Shown: positions 23,930 to 35,306 of the stretch, piece by piece
How the letters are laid out: every line of letters starts with the position of its first letter
How positions within the stretch are numbered: position 1 is the first letter of the stretch
Source: Pardosa pseudoannulata
Lineage: Eukaryota > Arthropoda > Arachnida > Araneae > Lycosidae
Direction of reading: 5' to 3'
DNA length: 64,000 bases
Assembly (NCBI GenBank): GCA_032207245.1
Contig: CM063510.1
Location: 49,724,095-49,788,094, forward strand
Position numbers and translations under genes: made by a program
Notes under the pieces: model-generated
Told to the model about the DNA's origin: nothing
Seen by the model: the letters and a program-made list of their open reading frames with translations, nothing else
The model's database searches: none

Positions 23930-24240
23930 ATATAAATTCCCTCTAGGAGATTTTACAGTACAGAAGGGCAGATTTAGCCATGAGCATGTGGTAGTACCAT
24001 TATCTCAATGGTTATAAGTACTTACTAACATGCGTCAATTGTCCTTGTAGGAGACGGAAAGTTTACCAGTACAGGGCCAGATAGAGCAAACAATTCCTAG
24101 AACATTGCTAGAAGGATAGGTTGTTAAGTGTGTACGCAGGTATGTCTGGAAAGCTCGTATGTTTGTATATTTATTTTACAATAATGTTATTTCAAAATTG
24201 AGCACGCATGTGTTCATCTCAAACATATATGGCTGACCCA
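23930..24240. other. GC-richer block with internal similarity
   Basis: CTAGGAGA...TACAGTACAG near 23944-23965 is echoed by GTAGGAGA...CCAGTACAGG near 24047-24078. The TGTGTACGCAGGTATG...TATATTTATTTTACAAT stretch near 24130 resembles TGTGTGCATGTATATT...TATATTTTACAAT near 23476. Degenerate local duplications around the microsatellite are the simplest reading. No gene seen. Confidence 0.25.
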
Positions 24241-25891
24241 ATAATCGCGTTTTTAGGATGTATTCATCATTGGAAATTTTACGATTAACCGATATAGAAA
24301 CATAGCATCTTGCTGTAAAATGATTGCATCTGAAGAAACTAGGTAAATACATTTCTTTAGATATTTTATCAGAAATTCAACAAAGTAGGGTTTACGTTCT
24401 ATTTATACGTGCACTGTGACATGAGGGAATTTTGAATAAATTTGATAATTTTAGTTAGAAAACTTTTTATTCGAGTGAATGTAATCAACAACCCAAATGT
24501 TATGTTTTCAAACTGTTAAATCATGAAATAGATTGATTATAAAATATAATAAGAGACACAGTAATATATATCCTAGATTAAACACGGCATTAAATAAAAA
24601 AAAAAACTTTTCCGGTATGCGTAATGTTTCGAACATATTTTGTGAAGATTTCATATTAGGATCGTAAGAAATATTATTTTATGACGGTATGTTTAATTTT
24701 CAGGTAAATTTCAATCTTTTTCGAGTTTAGAGCTATTATCAAAACAATTTAAACTTAAAATGGATACTTAGATTTTATTTAATGTAAGTTAAATTGACTA
24801 GGTAATATATCTATATTAATGTATGTATAATAATTAAGAAGGAGCATTTTAAAAATAAATTTAAAAATTTTAAAGAATTCAACTTTAAAAAATTTGTTTG
24901 ATTTAAAAAAATAATGTGATTTATTTAGTTATAATGTAAATGTGATCAAACTTTCGTAACTCAACACAGTTTATTAATAAAAATACTTTACAACGTTCAC
25001 CATAACCAACATTCAGTTCATTGTAAAATATAGTTTTACTATTTATCGGAGTAGAATGTAAACATACAACTGGAGTGAAAAATAAGACTTCTTATTCCCA
25101 AGCGAGAGGGTTCGAAAAACGTGGGTTGCTTGCTCAGTGTGATTAAACGGCCATTTTCTTACATTATTGAACAATAAAATGAATCCATGAGATAGAATAA
25201 CAAAGATTCTATTTTCTCTGATGTAACACCTAATCTCTATAATTTTTCAGGTTTTTTTATTTTATTTAAATATACTTGTGACTGTAATTTTCAAAAGATT
25301 TAAAATTCGGAAGTGCAGGCTTGTTCATTAATTTATTTTTCCCTAAATACAGTAGAAGGACAGTATTATAATCTTCAAAATTCTTAACACCAAAACTTTG
25401 AGTGATTTTCCCGTTTTCGAAATACTATCTTGAGACCTATGTGTTTGAGTTTGTATAAGAAGACTATAAATCAAGTACGTTTTGATTTAGAGAAACCATA
25501 TATTGAATAAGTACATTATAGCAAAATTGCAGTTTTCTATTTGGGGCATCTTCCGGTTACGGAATAGCTACTTCTTGTTACCATAAAATCTAGCTGAATG
25601 GGTTTTTATGTTTACTATTTGATTAACATCCGATTGTAACTATGTATGTATGTGTATGTTCTCACAAATGAGTGGACACTGGATGTTGCCGAATATACCA
25701 GAAGATAAATGATCCTAGAAAGCTATTTTTGTCTTTCACATTCCGAAACTTTGTAAAAATATATTTATTAAAAAATGACGAAGAAACCATTTAGTTTTGT
25801 GATAAATCCATTTCCAGGCATAGTTTTTCAGGAATGTATGATCGTCCTCTCATTTTTGACATAATTATCGCCCAGTATCTGATGTTGCATG

Positions 25892-25892
<1 letters not shown>

Positions 25893-25959
<67 letters not shown>
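25893..25959. repeat. (AT)n microsatellite
   Basis: Uninterrupted AT repeat of about 33 units. Confidence 0.95.
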
Positions 25960-25962
<3 letters not shown>

Positions 25963-26159
25963 TACGCTATTAGAATCCTAATGCAAACAAATGTATCTTT
26001 ACATATATACATGCATGTATATCTGTATGCTAATGAGGTTCTTCTCACATCACTCTCAGTCCCGAATTTATTTAGATCATATGAATTTGAAAATTATTAT
26101 TAGTTACGAAGACATTAATAATTTCTTGCGGGTTTACAAAACACTGTAGTAAAACAAAA

Positions 26160-26640
26160 CTAAGACTAATGCAGCAAAAAGAAACTTTGGTTTAAATACA
26201 AAAATAACTTCAAGTTTATTATTTTAGCAGTATGTGGGTTTTTTCTTTAAAGAGCGGTGTATTATGGATATTGTATACCAAGATAAGCTACAGTTGTCGT
26301 TAATGCCACAATTGCAAGAACATGAAGAGGATAATATCATTTTTAAGCAAGATGGACATCCACCTCATGTGTGCGGGATGTGTATGAGTGCCTTAATTAA
26401 AAGTTCGATGGATTGGGCAAGATTCAAAAGAAGACGTACTTCTTTTGACGTGGTTTCCATGCTCACCGGATTTAGCACCATGTAACTTTTTCTTGTAATG
26501 TTAAGTAAAACACCTCGGTTGCTACTATATTAGGGTCAAGATATGTCATAGATGACTTTCAAGTCATAATGACTTAAAAAGTTGCCAGAGATGGAAGTTT
26601 GGTATAATAAATTCCCTTTTTTGATGTCATTATCACGCAG
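26160..26640 (+). pseudogene. Mariner-like transposase relic, C-terminal half
   Basis: The plus strand from about 26264 gives MPQLQEHEEDNIIFKQDGHP, which matches the second catalytic block (QDG-PPH) of mariner-like DDE transposases common in arthropods. Downstream, after frame changes, the sequence at about 26450-26495 reads WFPCSPDLAPCNFFL, the third block, with Asn where the catalytic Asp (CDFF) belongs. The frame from 26234 opens with GTG; no start or N-terminal half is visible, nor are terminal inverted repeats. It is a truncated, inactive relic lying between two units of the tandem array. Confidence 0.7.
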
Positions 26641-27293
26641 AAGCTTCCTGAGACATTTATCAACCGTAATATGTTAGCAGTCCTTCTTTTCTTACCCCTT
26701 TGAAGTATGATTTATCAGAATTTCATGAAAGGATCACACATTCTATTAATACCATTTATAGTTCCATATAAAATACAGTCTGACAGAAACTGAACTATCA
26801 CATTGATGTATTCCAAGTGACCTTAGGGGTGTACAAAATTGAATTATTTCTCTATTTAGTGCTGTATTCTCTTTTTTTTATTCAGGTACTTATTTTAGTA
26901 TTTTAATACTATAGAATCATGAAACCCTGAAGGGAATCATGAATAGTTCTAAGTAGGCTTCTCAAAGAAATGGAACTAAGGTTATTTGGTAAATCTAAAT
27001 AACCTTAAAATGTCCTAATGAATCTTAAAATGTCCCAGTCTTTAATTCTTAGAAATTAAATTCAGAAAATGATTAATAACTAGGATATATTCTAACATAA
27101 GTGCATATGCATTTATATTAAATAACTGTTTAAGAACTCTGACAAACAATTTTATTTTATGAATTAAAATATGTCTTGGTCCACTCTTTGTTATGAACCC
27201 TTAAAGTACAAAATTTTATAATTCTAAGTTCATATCTTATAATAATGCTTTTATAAACATCCACCTTAATGATAATATACTGTAAAAATAGAG

Positions 27294-27296
<3 letters not shown>

Positions 27297-27345
<49 letters not shown>
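27297..27345. repeat. (AT)n microsatellite
   Basis: About 24 AT units at the edge of a tandem-array unit; the flanking minus-strand frame running into it is Tyr-Ile repeat. Confidence 0.95.
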
Positions 27346-27348
<3 letters not shown>

Positions 27349-28241
27349 GAAGAAATGGATGTAAATAAAAAGCAGCGAAAAATACAATAAAACTAATTCC
27401 CGACAGAGAAATTTGAGAGACTTGAGTTGCTTTCTCAGGGCGATAAAACGGCTGTTTCCTTACAATATTAAACACTAAAATGTAGCCATGTATTTCAAGT
27501 AACACAAATATTTTCTTAACTAGTGGAAACATAACACCTGATCTTATTTGTTATACAATAGTATTACTCTATTTGAGTTTACCCGTGACTGTAATTCTCA
27601 GACATTTTAGCTTCGTAAGTCTTGGATTGTTTCATTTTTAATCTTGGATATATACTTTTATTCCAAACAAATTAGAATAGTTTTTTAAGTATTAAGATTT
27701 TTGATTTTTATGTACTTGAATAATACGAGGGTTGGAACTTTAATAGTGGCAACACTGCTGTAAAAGAGCTACACAACAAAACCAAAGAATGTCGCGTATA
27801 CCACACATAAGCTAGGTATCTACCTTACCTCTAAGCAAACAGACTCGTCCTTTCTACATCATACAAATGTGGAGGGACGCGAAGAAATTATCCTTTTATT
27901 AGCGTATTAAATAAGTGTTGTTAGGATGTTTTTATAACAAGAACAATGAAAATGTATAAAAATTCAGTGTTCTAGAGCAGCGGTTCCCAACCGCTGTTCC
28001 GCGGCACACTAGTGTGCCCTCTGAAGCACCGTGGTGTGCCGCCGGGTCTGGGTATCACGGTGCTGTGCAGCGCTATAACTCCTCCCGTCACTCCCCCCGT
28101 CGGTGTCATAGATGGTCACGGCGCTGTGCACTGCTATAACTCCTCCCCCTGCCTACCTACCCATGAGACGCAGGCAGACGCCTCACACAGTGTCAGAGAG
28201 ATAACGGCTGCTGTGAGGAGAGAGACACTGATACTGCAGTG

Positions 28242-29642
28242 ATGGACAAGTTTTTGAAAAGGAAAGAACTGGACTCTGAACAAAATCTGGAGCCAGATGA
28301 GAGCCCGAGTATGAGTGGGGGTCAAAAGAAAGCAAAGATGGTTAAATTCTCTGGCGCAAGGCAATATAGCGAAAGCTATATTTCAGTTGGATTTACTTTC
28401 ACTGGAGATGAACACAAACCAACTCCACTGTGCGTGGTGTGTGGTGAAAAGCTAGCTAACAGTGCTATGGTCCCAAGCAAACTTAAACGCCATCTCCAAA
28501 CGAAACACCCTTTGCTTCAAAACAAGAATGTGGACTATTTTGTTCGCCTGCGTGACAACATGGAGAAACAGGCAACTTTTATGAGAAAAACAACAAAGGT
28601 AAATGAAAGAGCTCTTAAAGCTAGCTATCAAGTTGCTGAACTTATAGCCAAGACAAAAAAGTCGCACACTGTGGCAGAGACATTAATACTTCCTGCCTGC
28701 AAAGCTATTGTAGAGGAGATGCTCGGACCTGAAGCAGCAAAGGAAATAGCCAAAGTCCCTCTCTCAAACAACACAATTTCCAGACGTATTAATGACATGT
28801 CTGCAGACATCGAAAGTGTGGTTTTGGAAAAGATCCGTATCAGTGAGAAATTTGCATTGCAACTTGACGAGTCTACTGATATCAGTGGACATGCTCAACT
28901 CTTAGCTAATGTGCGTTTTGTTGATGGTGATGCAATTAGAGAAAACTTCTTTTTTTGCAAGGTATTGCCAGAAAAAACAACAGGAGAAGAAATTTTTCGG
29001 GTCACATCAGAATACCTTGAACAAGGAGGACTTAAGTGGGAAAACTGCACAAGTGTCTGCACCGATGGAGCTGCAGCCATGGTCGGGCGCACCAAAGGCT
29101 TTGTAAGCAGAGTGAAGGAAAGAAATCCAGATGTGATTATTACGCATTGTTTTTTACACCGCGAGGCCCTCGTAGCCAAGACTTTACCATCAGCCTTAGT
29201 TCATGTGTTGGATGATGTTGTGCGCATGGTAAACATTGTAAAGTCACGACCCATGAAAAGTCGCATATTTGCAGCTTTGTGTGAGGAGATGGGAGCAAAG
29301 CATAAAACCTTGCTGTTTCATACGGAGGTCCGGTGGTTGTCGCGTGGCAAGGTCTTGGTTCGTGTGTATGAGCTGCGGGAGGAACTTAAAGTGTTTCTGA
29401 CAAATGAGGGGTCAGATTACGCAAAGCAGCTTGCAAGTGATGAGTGGTGTGCAAGGCTGGCATACCTGGCAGATATATTTCATCATCTGAATGAATTGAA
29501 CACCCGAATGCAAGGCCGAAATGAAAACCTGCTTACAAGTACAGATAAAATAAATGGATTCCGTTCAAAGGTGCAACTCTGGCATCAACACGTGGAAAGT
29601 GGCAATCTTGAAATGTTCACACTGCTGCACTGTGTGAGATAA
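28242..29642 (+). CDS. hAT transposase, N-terminal and catalytic part (ZBED5/SCAND3-like family)
   Basis: 466 codons from ATG 28242; the upstream GTG at 28239 is in frame, but MDKFLKRK is the usual start in this family. A BED-type zinc finger uses Cys64, Cys67, His84 and His89. The RNase-H-like core follows, with a probable first catalytic Asp209 in LQLDEST, a second Asp275 in [11 protein letters not shown], and the RW motif at 364-365 (VRWLSRG). The frame ends at TAA 29640-29642, right where related proteins continue into the C-terminal dimerisation domain; that continues in another frame, so one frameshift separates the halves. The enzyme excises and inserts hAT DNA at 8-bp targets. Vertebrate genes ZBED5 and SCAND3 were domesticated from this group; here the inverted repeats and target duplication show it is still a transposon gene. 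Confidence 0.93.
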   Translation: MDKFLKRKELDSEQNLEPDESPSMSGGQKKAKMVKFSGARQYSESYISVGFTFTGDEHKPTPLCVVCGEKLANSAMVPSKLKRHLQTKHPLLQNKNVDYFVRLRDNMEKQATFMRKTTKVNERALKASYQVAELIAKTKKSHTVAETLILPACKAIVEEMLGPEAAKEIAKVPLSNNTISRRINDMSADIESVVLEKIRISEKFALQLDESTDISGHAQLLANVRFVDGDAIRENFFFCKVLPEKTTGEEIFRVTSEYLEQGGLKWENCTSVCTDGAAAMVGRTKGFVSRVKERNPDVIITHCFLHREALVAKTLPSALVHVLDDVVRMVNIVKSRPMKSRIFAALCEEMGAKHKTLLFHTEVRWLSRGKVLVRVYELREELKVFLTNEGSDYAKQLASDEWCARLAYLADIFHHLNELNTRMQGRNENLLTSTDKINGFRSKVQLWHQHVESGNLEMFTLLHCVR

Positions 29643-30085
29643 TAGTTAAGCATTTAAAAACTCTTGAGGAGAAGTTGTCATTTTATTTCTCTTCAGTCTC
29701 CACTGAATGCCTTGACTGGGTTAGGGACCCTTATAGCTCAGCATCAGTTGTTGGAAAGGAAATGACTTTACAGGAGCAGGAGGAACTAATTGAACTGAGA
29801 CAAAATCGTGGTTGCAAGCTAAGATTTGCTGATCTACCTTTGGACAGTTTTTGGTTGGATACTGCCAAGGAGTTCCCCCTTCTGGCAAACAAAGCTATTT
29901 TGACATTGCTCCCTTTTTCCACTACATATCTGTGTGAGATTAGCTTTTCAAGCATGATTGCTATGAAAACCAAATACAGAGAGAGACTGAGAACTGTTGA
30001 CGAAGAGCTACGTGTGTGTCTTTCTTCGATTCCAGCCAGAATATCAGCTTTGTGTTCAGCCAAACAGGCCCAGGTTTCGCACTGA
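29636..30085 (+). CDS. hAT transposase, C-terminal dimerisation part (frameshifted)
   Basis: An open frame overlapping the last bases of the upstream part continues the family alignment ([17 protein letters not shown]…) to a TGA at 30083-30085. It contains the hAT dimerisation region: [20 protein letters not shown], then the [10 protein letters not shown] motif, whose Glu (29936-29938) is the probable third catalytic residue, then [11 protein letters not shown] and a short tail. The first ATG inside it is only a default; biologically it belongs to the same protein. A single indel near 29636 explains the split. An AATAAA polyadenylation signal lies at 30131-30136, still inside the element. Confidence 0.88.
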   Translation, partial: EIIVKHLKTLEEKLSFYFSSVSTECLDWVRDPYSSASVVGKEMTLQEQEELIELRQNRGCKLRFADLPLDSFWLDTAKEFPLLANKAILTLLPFSTTYLCEISFSSMIAMKTKYRERLRTVDEELRVCLSSIPARISALCSAKQAQVSH

Positions 30086-32632
30086 AAGTATTTTATAATT
30101 TTTCACTATTCTGTTTACTTAATATTTCATAATAAAGTAATTATAAAATACTTTCTTTGTGCTTATTTGATTCCTATTCAAGAGAATTACTTTATTATAG
30201 TCAGTATAGGCACAGAGTTAATTTTTTAACATTTTCTAATGGTGGTGTGCCTCGTGATTTTTTTCCCCGCGACAAGTGTGCCTTGGCCAAAAAAGGTTGG
30301 GAAACGCTGTTCTAGAGGTCGTATATCACGACAAAGTCATCTAGGGATTCAAGAAGCTTGCGGGGAATCTGCATTGCTTTCAAAATTGTATCAAAATGTG
30401 TAAAAGCATTCAATGAAGAATGTTAAAATGTGGCAAACTTGCAACCAGGTCGTCCTAGTGTCAGCGATGCAGAAATGCATGCTGTTGCCGTAGTAATGGA
30501 CAGTGATCGATGCCAAATGATTCGTGAGCTGGTCCGAAAGACAGGATTTGAGCATACGACTGTGCTGCACATTCTGAAGGAACGCCTGACAATGAGAAAA
30601 AATCTGCACTTTTCTGCAGAACGCCTCTATAATTCTGCGTGACAATGCTCAGCCACATATAGTGCAATTTGTGACTGATTTGTTCTATCGATTGGGCTGG
30701 GAAGTGATTTACCATCCGACATACTCCCCAGAGCTAAGTCCTTATGACTTCATTCGTATGAGGAAGAAACCACTTCATGGCATTCACTTCAGAACTATTC
30801 CAGAGATTCTTGCTGCAATAGACCGATCCATTCGAACTATCAAGAGAACAACCGCTGCTACAGGTATTCTGCGACTTCCACATATTTGGAAACGGGTTAT
30901 ACACAATGCTGATGACTATATAGAAGAACTGTAAAACATGGTGACATAAATAATTTTTGTGTTCCATGTAAATAAAATGTTGGCACTATTGAAGTTCCAA
31001 CCCTTATATATAAGTCATTTACATAACTTAGTTTCACTGCTTACGTGTCATCATGTGATTTATACGAGTATTAATAATTTCCTTTGCTCTCTCACTGATG
31101 CCCTCACACCACTATAGTCAGGGAATTCACTTTCATTTGTTATGCGTAATTTTTTTATATAGTCATCATTCAAACCATTCAATTACTCCTGAGTTTTCAT
31201 TTATTGGATTCCATCCTTGAATATACTTACTCTATGCCATCATCTTCTGCTTTAATCTTACAGTTTCTTAAACCAAAGGAATACATTTTAATAAATATAA
31301 TTTACAGTTATAATACAATGCAAAAGAATTAGTTATTTTCAAGAGAAATATTTATACAGATATCTAAGTTACATTGTAGTAATAATTAAATCTTAATAGT
31401 ACCAAAACGGCATTGTGAAGTTAGGAAGAAAATATTTGTCTTTCCATAAGTTATTTCTTATTTTACTATACCCTATTAAAAATATCCTCGGAGGAACTTT
31501 TCGAAAAACATAAGCTCCTTGCTTAATGCGATTAAACCGTTATTTTCATACATTATTATTGAACAATAAAATAGAACCTTGAGTTCCAAGTAACACAGAG
31601 ATATTTCCCCAAATAGAGACTAAAACAATCTTTTTTGCTATCTATTAGTTTTACTTAAGTTTACTCGTGACTGCAATACTCGTATGATTAATCTTTGTAA
31701 CTACAGTTTGTTTTAATATTTTAAACTTGGATACAGTCGTCAGAAATCAAATTAGAATACCTTTAAGTATTCATGTACTTTGCTTTTTTTCTGTGCTTGT
31801 AAATCCTTTAAAATTTTAAATTCAATTTAGAATTACTTGTATAAAGTGAAATTTCCTATAAAATGTTTAGATACCAAGGGTAATTTCTTGTATACATAAA
31901 ATTTAGAATTCAATTTTTAGATATGCTTGTGCATATCGTAAAGTTTTAATTGTTGTTAAAAATAATACCTATAAAATATTTATTTTTTATTTTCTTTCTA
32001 AGAAATTGTGTACATAGTCACCATCCTGATTATACTTTACTCCCAACGTTCCTTCACCTTTCGTAGTCTGTTAATGTAAAATCTGATTTTTAACCTCTAT
32101 CTTTTACTTCAGTTTAGGGCTTCATAAACCTAATAAATAAGTGTGAATAAAATGCAATTTACATTATTTTGTGCATAAAAATTAGTTTTAAAAAGCAGTT
32201 TTATCATAATATTTAATTTATTTGTTACTAATAATTAAAACTTCAGTTTCTTACGTCCTTATAAAATGAGGCAGGAAAAATTTCGGCTTCTGTAATTCAG
32301 TATATATTTCACTATATCCAGAAATAATAATTCCAGTAATAAAGTCATAATATTAATCAATGAGTACAATATTTTATACCACTAAGTGGATAATTTACAC
32401 AAATGCCCACCTTCTTCTTAATACACTGTTCTTAGTAGATTTCATTTATACACTAATTTTTAGAGTAGAAAATGATATAAATATAAAAGACACGAAAAAT
32501 ACATAATTCCTAATTTCTGAAAAAATGTTTCCAGAAACGTGGTTTGCCTTCCTAGTGTGACTAAATAACTGTTTTCTTATATTATTGAACAATTAGCATA
32601 TAGCCCGTAATATGACGAGATCAGTGAAAATT

Positions 32633-33008
32633 TTAATTTTCCAGAATTGTGAAGTACTCTATACGGCAGATAAAAAATGGTTTGTTTTTTGTTTGAGAAT
32701 TATATGGTACGCGCTCAATAATTCGTTTATCTTCATACTCCCCTAAAGTCTCCCGATACTGTGAATGCAGTTTAGAATCACGATCAATTCGTTTAGAAAG
32801 ATAATTCAAAGTTTTCTTAGGTAAGTCAAAATTATCGTTAAGTTCTTCCCAATTTATTTTTGCCACAGTAATTAATAGAATTAAAGGAATAAAACTATCA
32901 TTTCCTATACACCCTGGAGGTAGAAATAATTTATTGTTAATACTGGTGATAAAATATTCATTGCAACAAAAAATATCGATGATTAAATTTAAAATTATCA
33001 CATATGTA
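32633..33008 (-). pseudogene. BEL/Pao-like polyprotein fragment
   Basis: The minus-strand frame contains INWEELNDNFDLPKKTLNYL, SKRIDRDSKLHSQYRETL and GEYEDKRIIERV. This order and spacing match the segment just before the reverse transcriptase in BEL/Pao polyproteins (…RLxxLxKRLxKDxxLxxxYxxxLxEYxxxGIIExV). The frame then changes and the reverse-transcriptase motif that should follow (YYLPHH) is not found. Upstream it is cut by the SINE. I assign it from remembered family pattern; a profile search would be decisive. Confidence 0.45.
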
Positions 33009-33024
33009 CCTAATCTATTATTTA

Positions 33025-33204
33025 GGTTTTGGTTTGGTTTTGGAATGTTACGGTCTACTTTTTGCAACACGAGGACTAATGAGACTGAGACCTACTGCTT
33101 AAAGGCAATTCCGAACAGCTAAGAACATCCATGCCATAGTGGGATTCGAGCCCACGAACTCCGGTTCCGAAGGCCAGCACCCTAGCCATTCGGCCATTCT
33201 TCGG
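33025..33204 (-). mobile_element. tRNA-derived SINE (family A), full length with target duplication
   Basis: On the minus strand: A box TGGCCGAATGG, B box GGGCTCGAATCCCAC, tRNA-unrelated body, and a tail of CCAAAACCAAACC at the left. A 16-bp direct repeat, CCTAATCTATTATTTA (33009-33024) and CCTAATCTATAATTTA (33205-33220), flanks it with one mismatch. It sits within the BEL/Pao-like fragment and is therefore younger. It would be transcribed by RNA polymerase III and moved by a partner LINE not present here. Confidence 0.85.
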
Positions 33205-34984
33205 CCTAATCTATAATTTAATTCAAATATGGAAGTAAATTATTTACGTATTATCTAAGTTCAGTGATAAAACGTATGAAAATAATGCAGACGATATTTA
33301 AATAATTTAAAATAAGAAGTGATTAAATGAGATGGTTAAAGGAATGACATCCTAATTCTCGAAAAAATATTATTTTTACCTATTTATTATGTGACAAATT
33401 GATGAATTTAATCGCCTGCCCCTAATAGGAGAAAATAGGGCTTGAAATAATGACATTAAGTGCTAGAAAAGGAAGAAAGAGGTAGATTTCGAACGTTGCT
33501 AACCCCAACTCATCAAAAATCCAATATGGATGACTCTGGCTATTCCAGGTCTAACCGCTTCATAAATTCGAGGACAGACGGACACATAACTTAGACTATT
33601 ATTATATAAGGGATAAAACGGAATCATCTATTACAAGTAACACAAAGGCACTTTTTCCAAAGTTGAGACCTAACACCTGATATTTTTTGTCATCTATTAG
33701 TTTTGCTCGTATTTGTATTTATAAGATGATTTAACTTCGTAACTTCAGTTTTGCTTTAATTTTTTATCTCAGATATACTGCATAGAAATCAAATTATAGT
33801 AGATTCTGTAAATACTAAGATTTTTTATTGTACTTAAGGAGCACTTAACATATTATTTCTGCTTCATAAGGGGCAATTTCCTATAAAAATTCTTCAAAAA
33901 TCGAGAATTCTATATTTGTAAGTATAATACATAGAGCTAAATTTTCAAACATACTGGTGCATATAATAAAGTTTTAATTATTATTTAAAATAATAGATTA
34001 AAAAACTTATTTTTATTTTTTAATTTTAAAACTTCCCCACGTTGTTACCGTCTATAATTATACAATATTCCTAACGTATCTTCACCTTTCTGTATCTGTC
34101 ATTCTATAATCCAAATTCGAATATCTATCTTTTACCTGAATCTACACATTCCTGAATCAAAATGTATAAACATTTATAAATGTAATTTACACTATTTTGT
34201 ACCTAAAAATTAGTTTGAAAAATAATGTTTTCATATTTTTTAATTTATATTTTACTAAAAATTTAAACTTCAAAGTACCCTTATGTCATCGTAAAATCGG
34301 GCAGAAAATAATTCGGCTTCTGTAATGTATTATATATTTCACTATATCCAGACAAAAAATAAATTCAGTAATAAAGTTATATCCTAAATTTCAATGTGTA
34401 CAGGGACAATATTTATATGTATATGCCGAACCTTCGTCTTAATACATTGTGCCTAGTAGATTTTATTTTTACTATTTATTAGAGTTGAAAAGGATATAAA
34501 AAATAAAAGAAACGAAAAATACATCAAACCTAATTCCTGAGCGAAAGGTTTCGAAAAACGTGGGCTGCTTGCTTAGCGTGATTAAATGGCCATTTTCTTA
34601 CATTGTTGAACAATAAAACGAATCCGTGAGTTACAAGTAACACAGAGACAGTTTTTCTTTCCAAGTATAGACCTAACACCTGACCTTTTTTCCTTTTTTT
34701 CTTTTTTTTTTTGTTATTTTTTTATTTTAGATTAGTCGTGACTGTAATGCTCAGAGGTTTTAACTTCGTAAGTGAGGTTTATTTTTAAACTTGAATACAG
34801 ACTCACTGTTGAAACAAAAATAGAGTAGCATTTTTAGTACTGTCATTTTGTTTTTAGTATAACTATTAACTAAATAAAGATTTAAATTGAATTTAGTATT
34901 ATTTGCATAGGAAATGATTTTATCACAATTAAGTCATTCCATTTATCCGCCTAATAGTTAGTACAAAAATGTAAGTTATATTAA

Positions 34985-35306
34985 TTCCTTAACATGCAAG
35001 CTCGAGTTAACTTGAGCGCGCGAAACTGGCCAAACTGTGCCCACTTGAGATAATTCGAGCAGCGTTGTACTTTATGTTGCTATAATTTTTCCCACTCGAA
35101 TGCAATCGAGAATTAAAAATAACAATGCGAAAGAAAAAAATCGTTTTATTGATATTTATCATTTACATGGGATTGTAAGCTATAACACACACTTATTCAA
35201 GTATAAAATAAATATTTTTTTCTAATTCAATGTTCAAAATAGTGTTTTTTACATTAAAAAATTATTTTTTAAGCCAGCCTTTTTTTAAAAACTGCGCATC
35301 AAGAGG
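34985..35306. mobile_element. piggyBac-type MITE, 322 bp, with TTAA duplication
   Basis: TTAA lies on each side (34981-34984 and 35307-35310). Left terminus TTCCTTAACATGC and right terminus, read inward, CCTCTTGATGCGC align with each other and with the end at 2848 (CCCCTTAATGTAC). It contains no coding capacity. It explains why this tandem-array unit is about 330 bp longer than its neighbours. The right half recurs at 2848-2976. Confidence 0.75.

Larger units (their letters stand above)
27978..30309 (+). mobile_element. Nearly intact hAT DNA transposon with 8-bp target duplication
   Basis: Left end CAGCGGTTCCCAACC and right end, read inward, CAGCGTTTCCCAACC form a 15-bp terminal inverted repeat with one mismatch. 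Perfect 8-bp duplications TTCTAGAG flank it at 27970-27977 and 30310-30317. This is the hallmark of hAT, and the central TCTAGA is a known preferred hAT target. The element is 2,332 bp, visibly richer in G and C than its surroundings, and holds one transposase gene on the plus strand. Subterminal features are a 16-bp palindrome GGCACACTAGTGTGCC (28003-28018), GGCACAC motifs near the right end, and a ~61-bp duplicated leader (28052-28150). Confidence 0.95.
27868..30934 (+). pseudogene. Mariner transposase pseudogene, in two parts around the hAT element
   Basis: The left part starts near ATG 27868; the frame resumes at 30318 after the hAT insertion. Recognisable stretches are VKAFNEE, GRPSVSDAEMHAVAVVMDSD and LVRKTGFEHTTVLHILKERL (N-terminal helix-turn-helix), then an abrupt jump. 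From about 30635, in another frame, come the second catalytic block ILRDNAQPHIV and the third block HPTYSPELSPYDF, then WKRVIHNADDYIEEL and a stop at 30932-30934. Second and third Asp survive. The first catalytic block is lost by an internal deletion of roughly 100 codons between LTMRK and the DNAQPH block. Inactive even before the hAT arrived. Confidence 0.85.
27726..31006 (+). mobile_element. Internally deleted mariner element, split by a hAT insertion
   Basis: Left end CGAGGGTTGGAACTTTAATA and right end, read inward, TAAGGGTTGGAACTTCAATA match at 17 of 20 positions. TA lies outside each (27724-27725 and 31007-31008). Removing the hAT element (27978-30309) and one 8-bp duplication leaves about 941 bp, shorter than the usual ~1.3 kb because the middle of the transposase is missing. 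Inserted within the unit between the second and third cores of the tandem array. Confidence 0.88.
32596..33610 (-). mobile_element. Insertion in tandem-array unit, with possible BEL/Pao fragment
   Basis: The fourth tandem unit breaks off after TTGAACAATTA (about 32595) and resumes at AAAACGGAATC (about 33612), so roughly 1 kb was inserted. The insert holds a minus-strand open frame resembling BEL/Pao retrotransposon polyprotein, a SINE at 33025-33204, and near its right end an ACAGACGGACACATAACTTAGAC stretch followed by ATTATTATATAAG, like the tails of arthropod retroelements. No long terminal repeat was found. It may be more than one insertion. Confidence 0.5.

Noticed and set aside
28134..29179. 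Minus-strand frames of 60-94 codons inside the hAT
   Set aside because: Shadows of the plus-strand transposase gene.
33125..33200. A tRNA gene on the minus strand
   Set aside because: It is the head of a SINE with target duplications and multiple copies.
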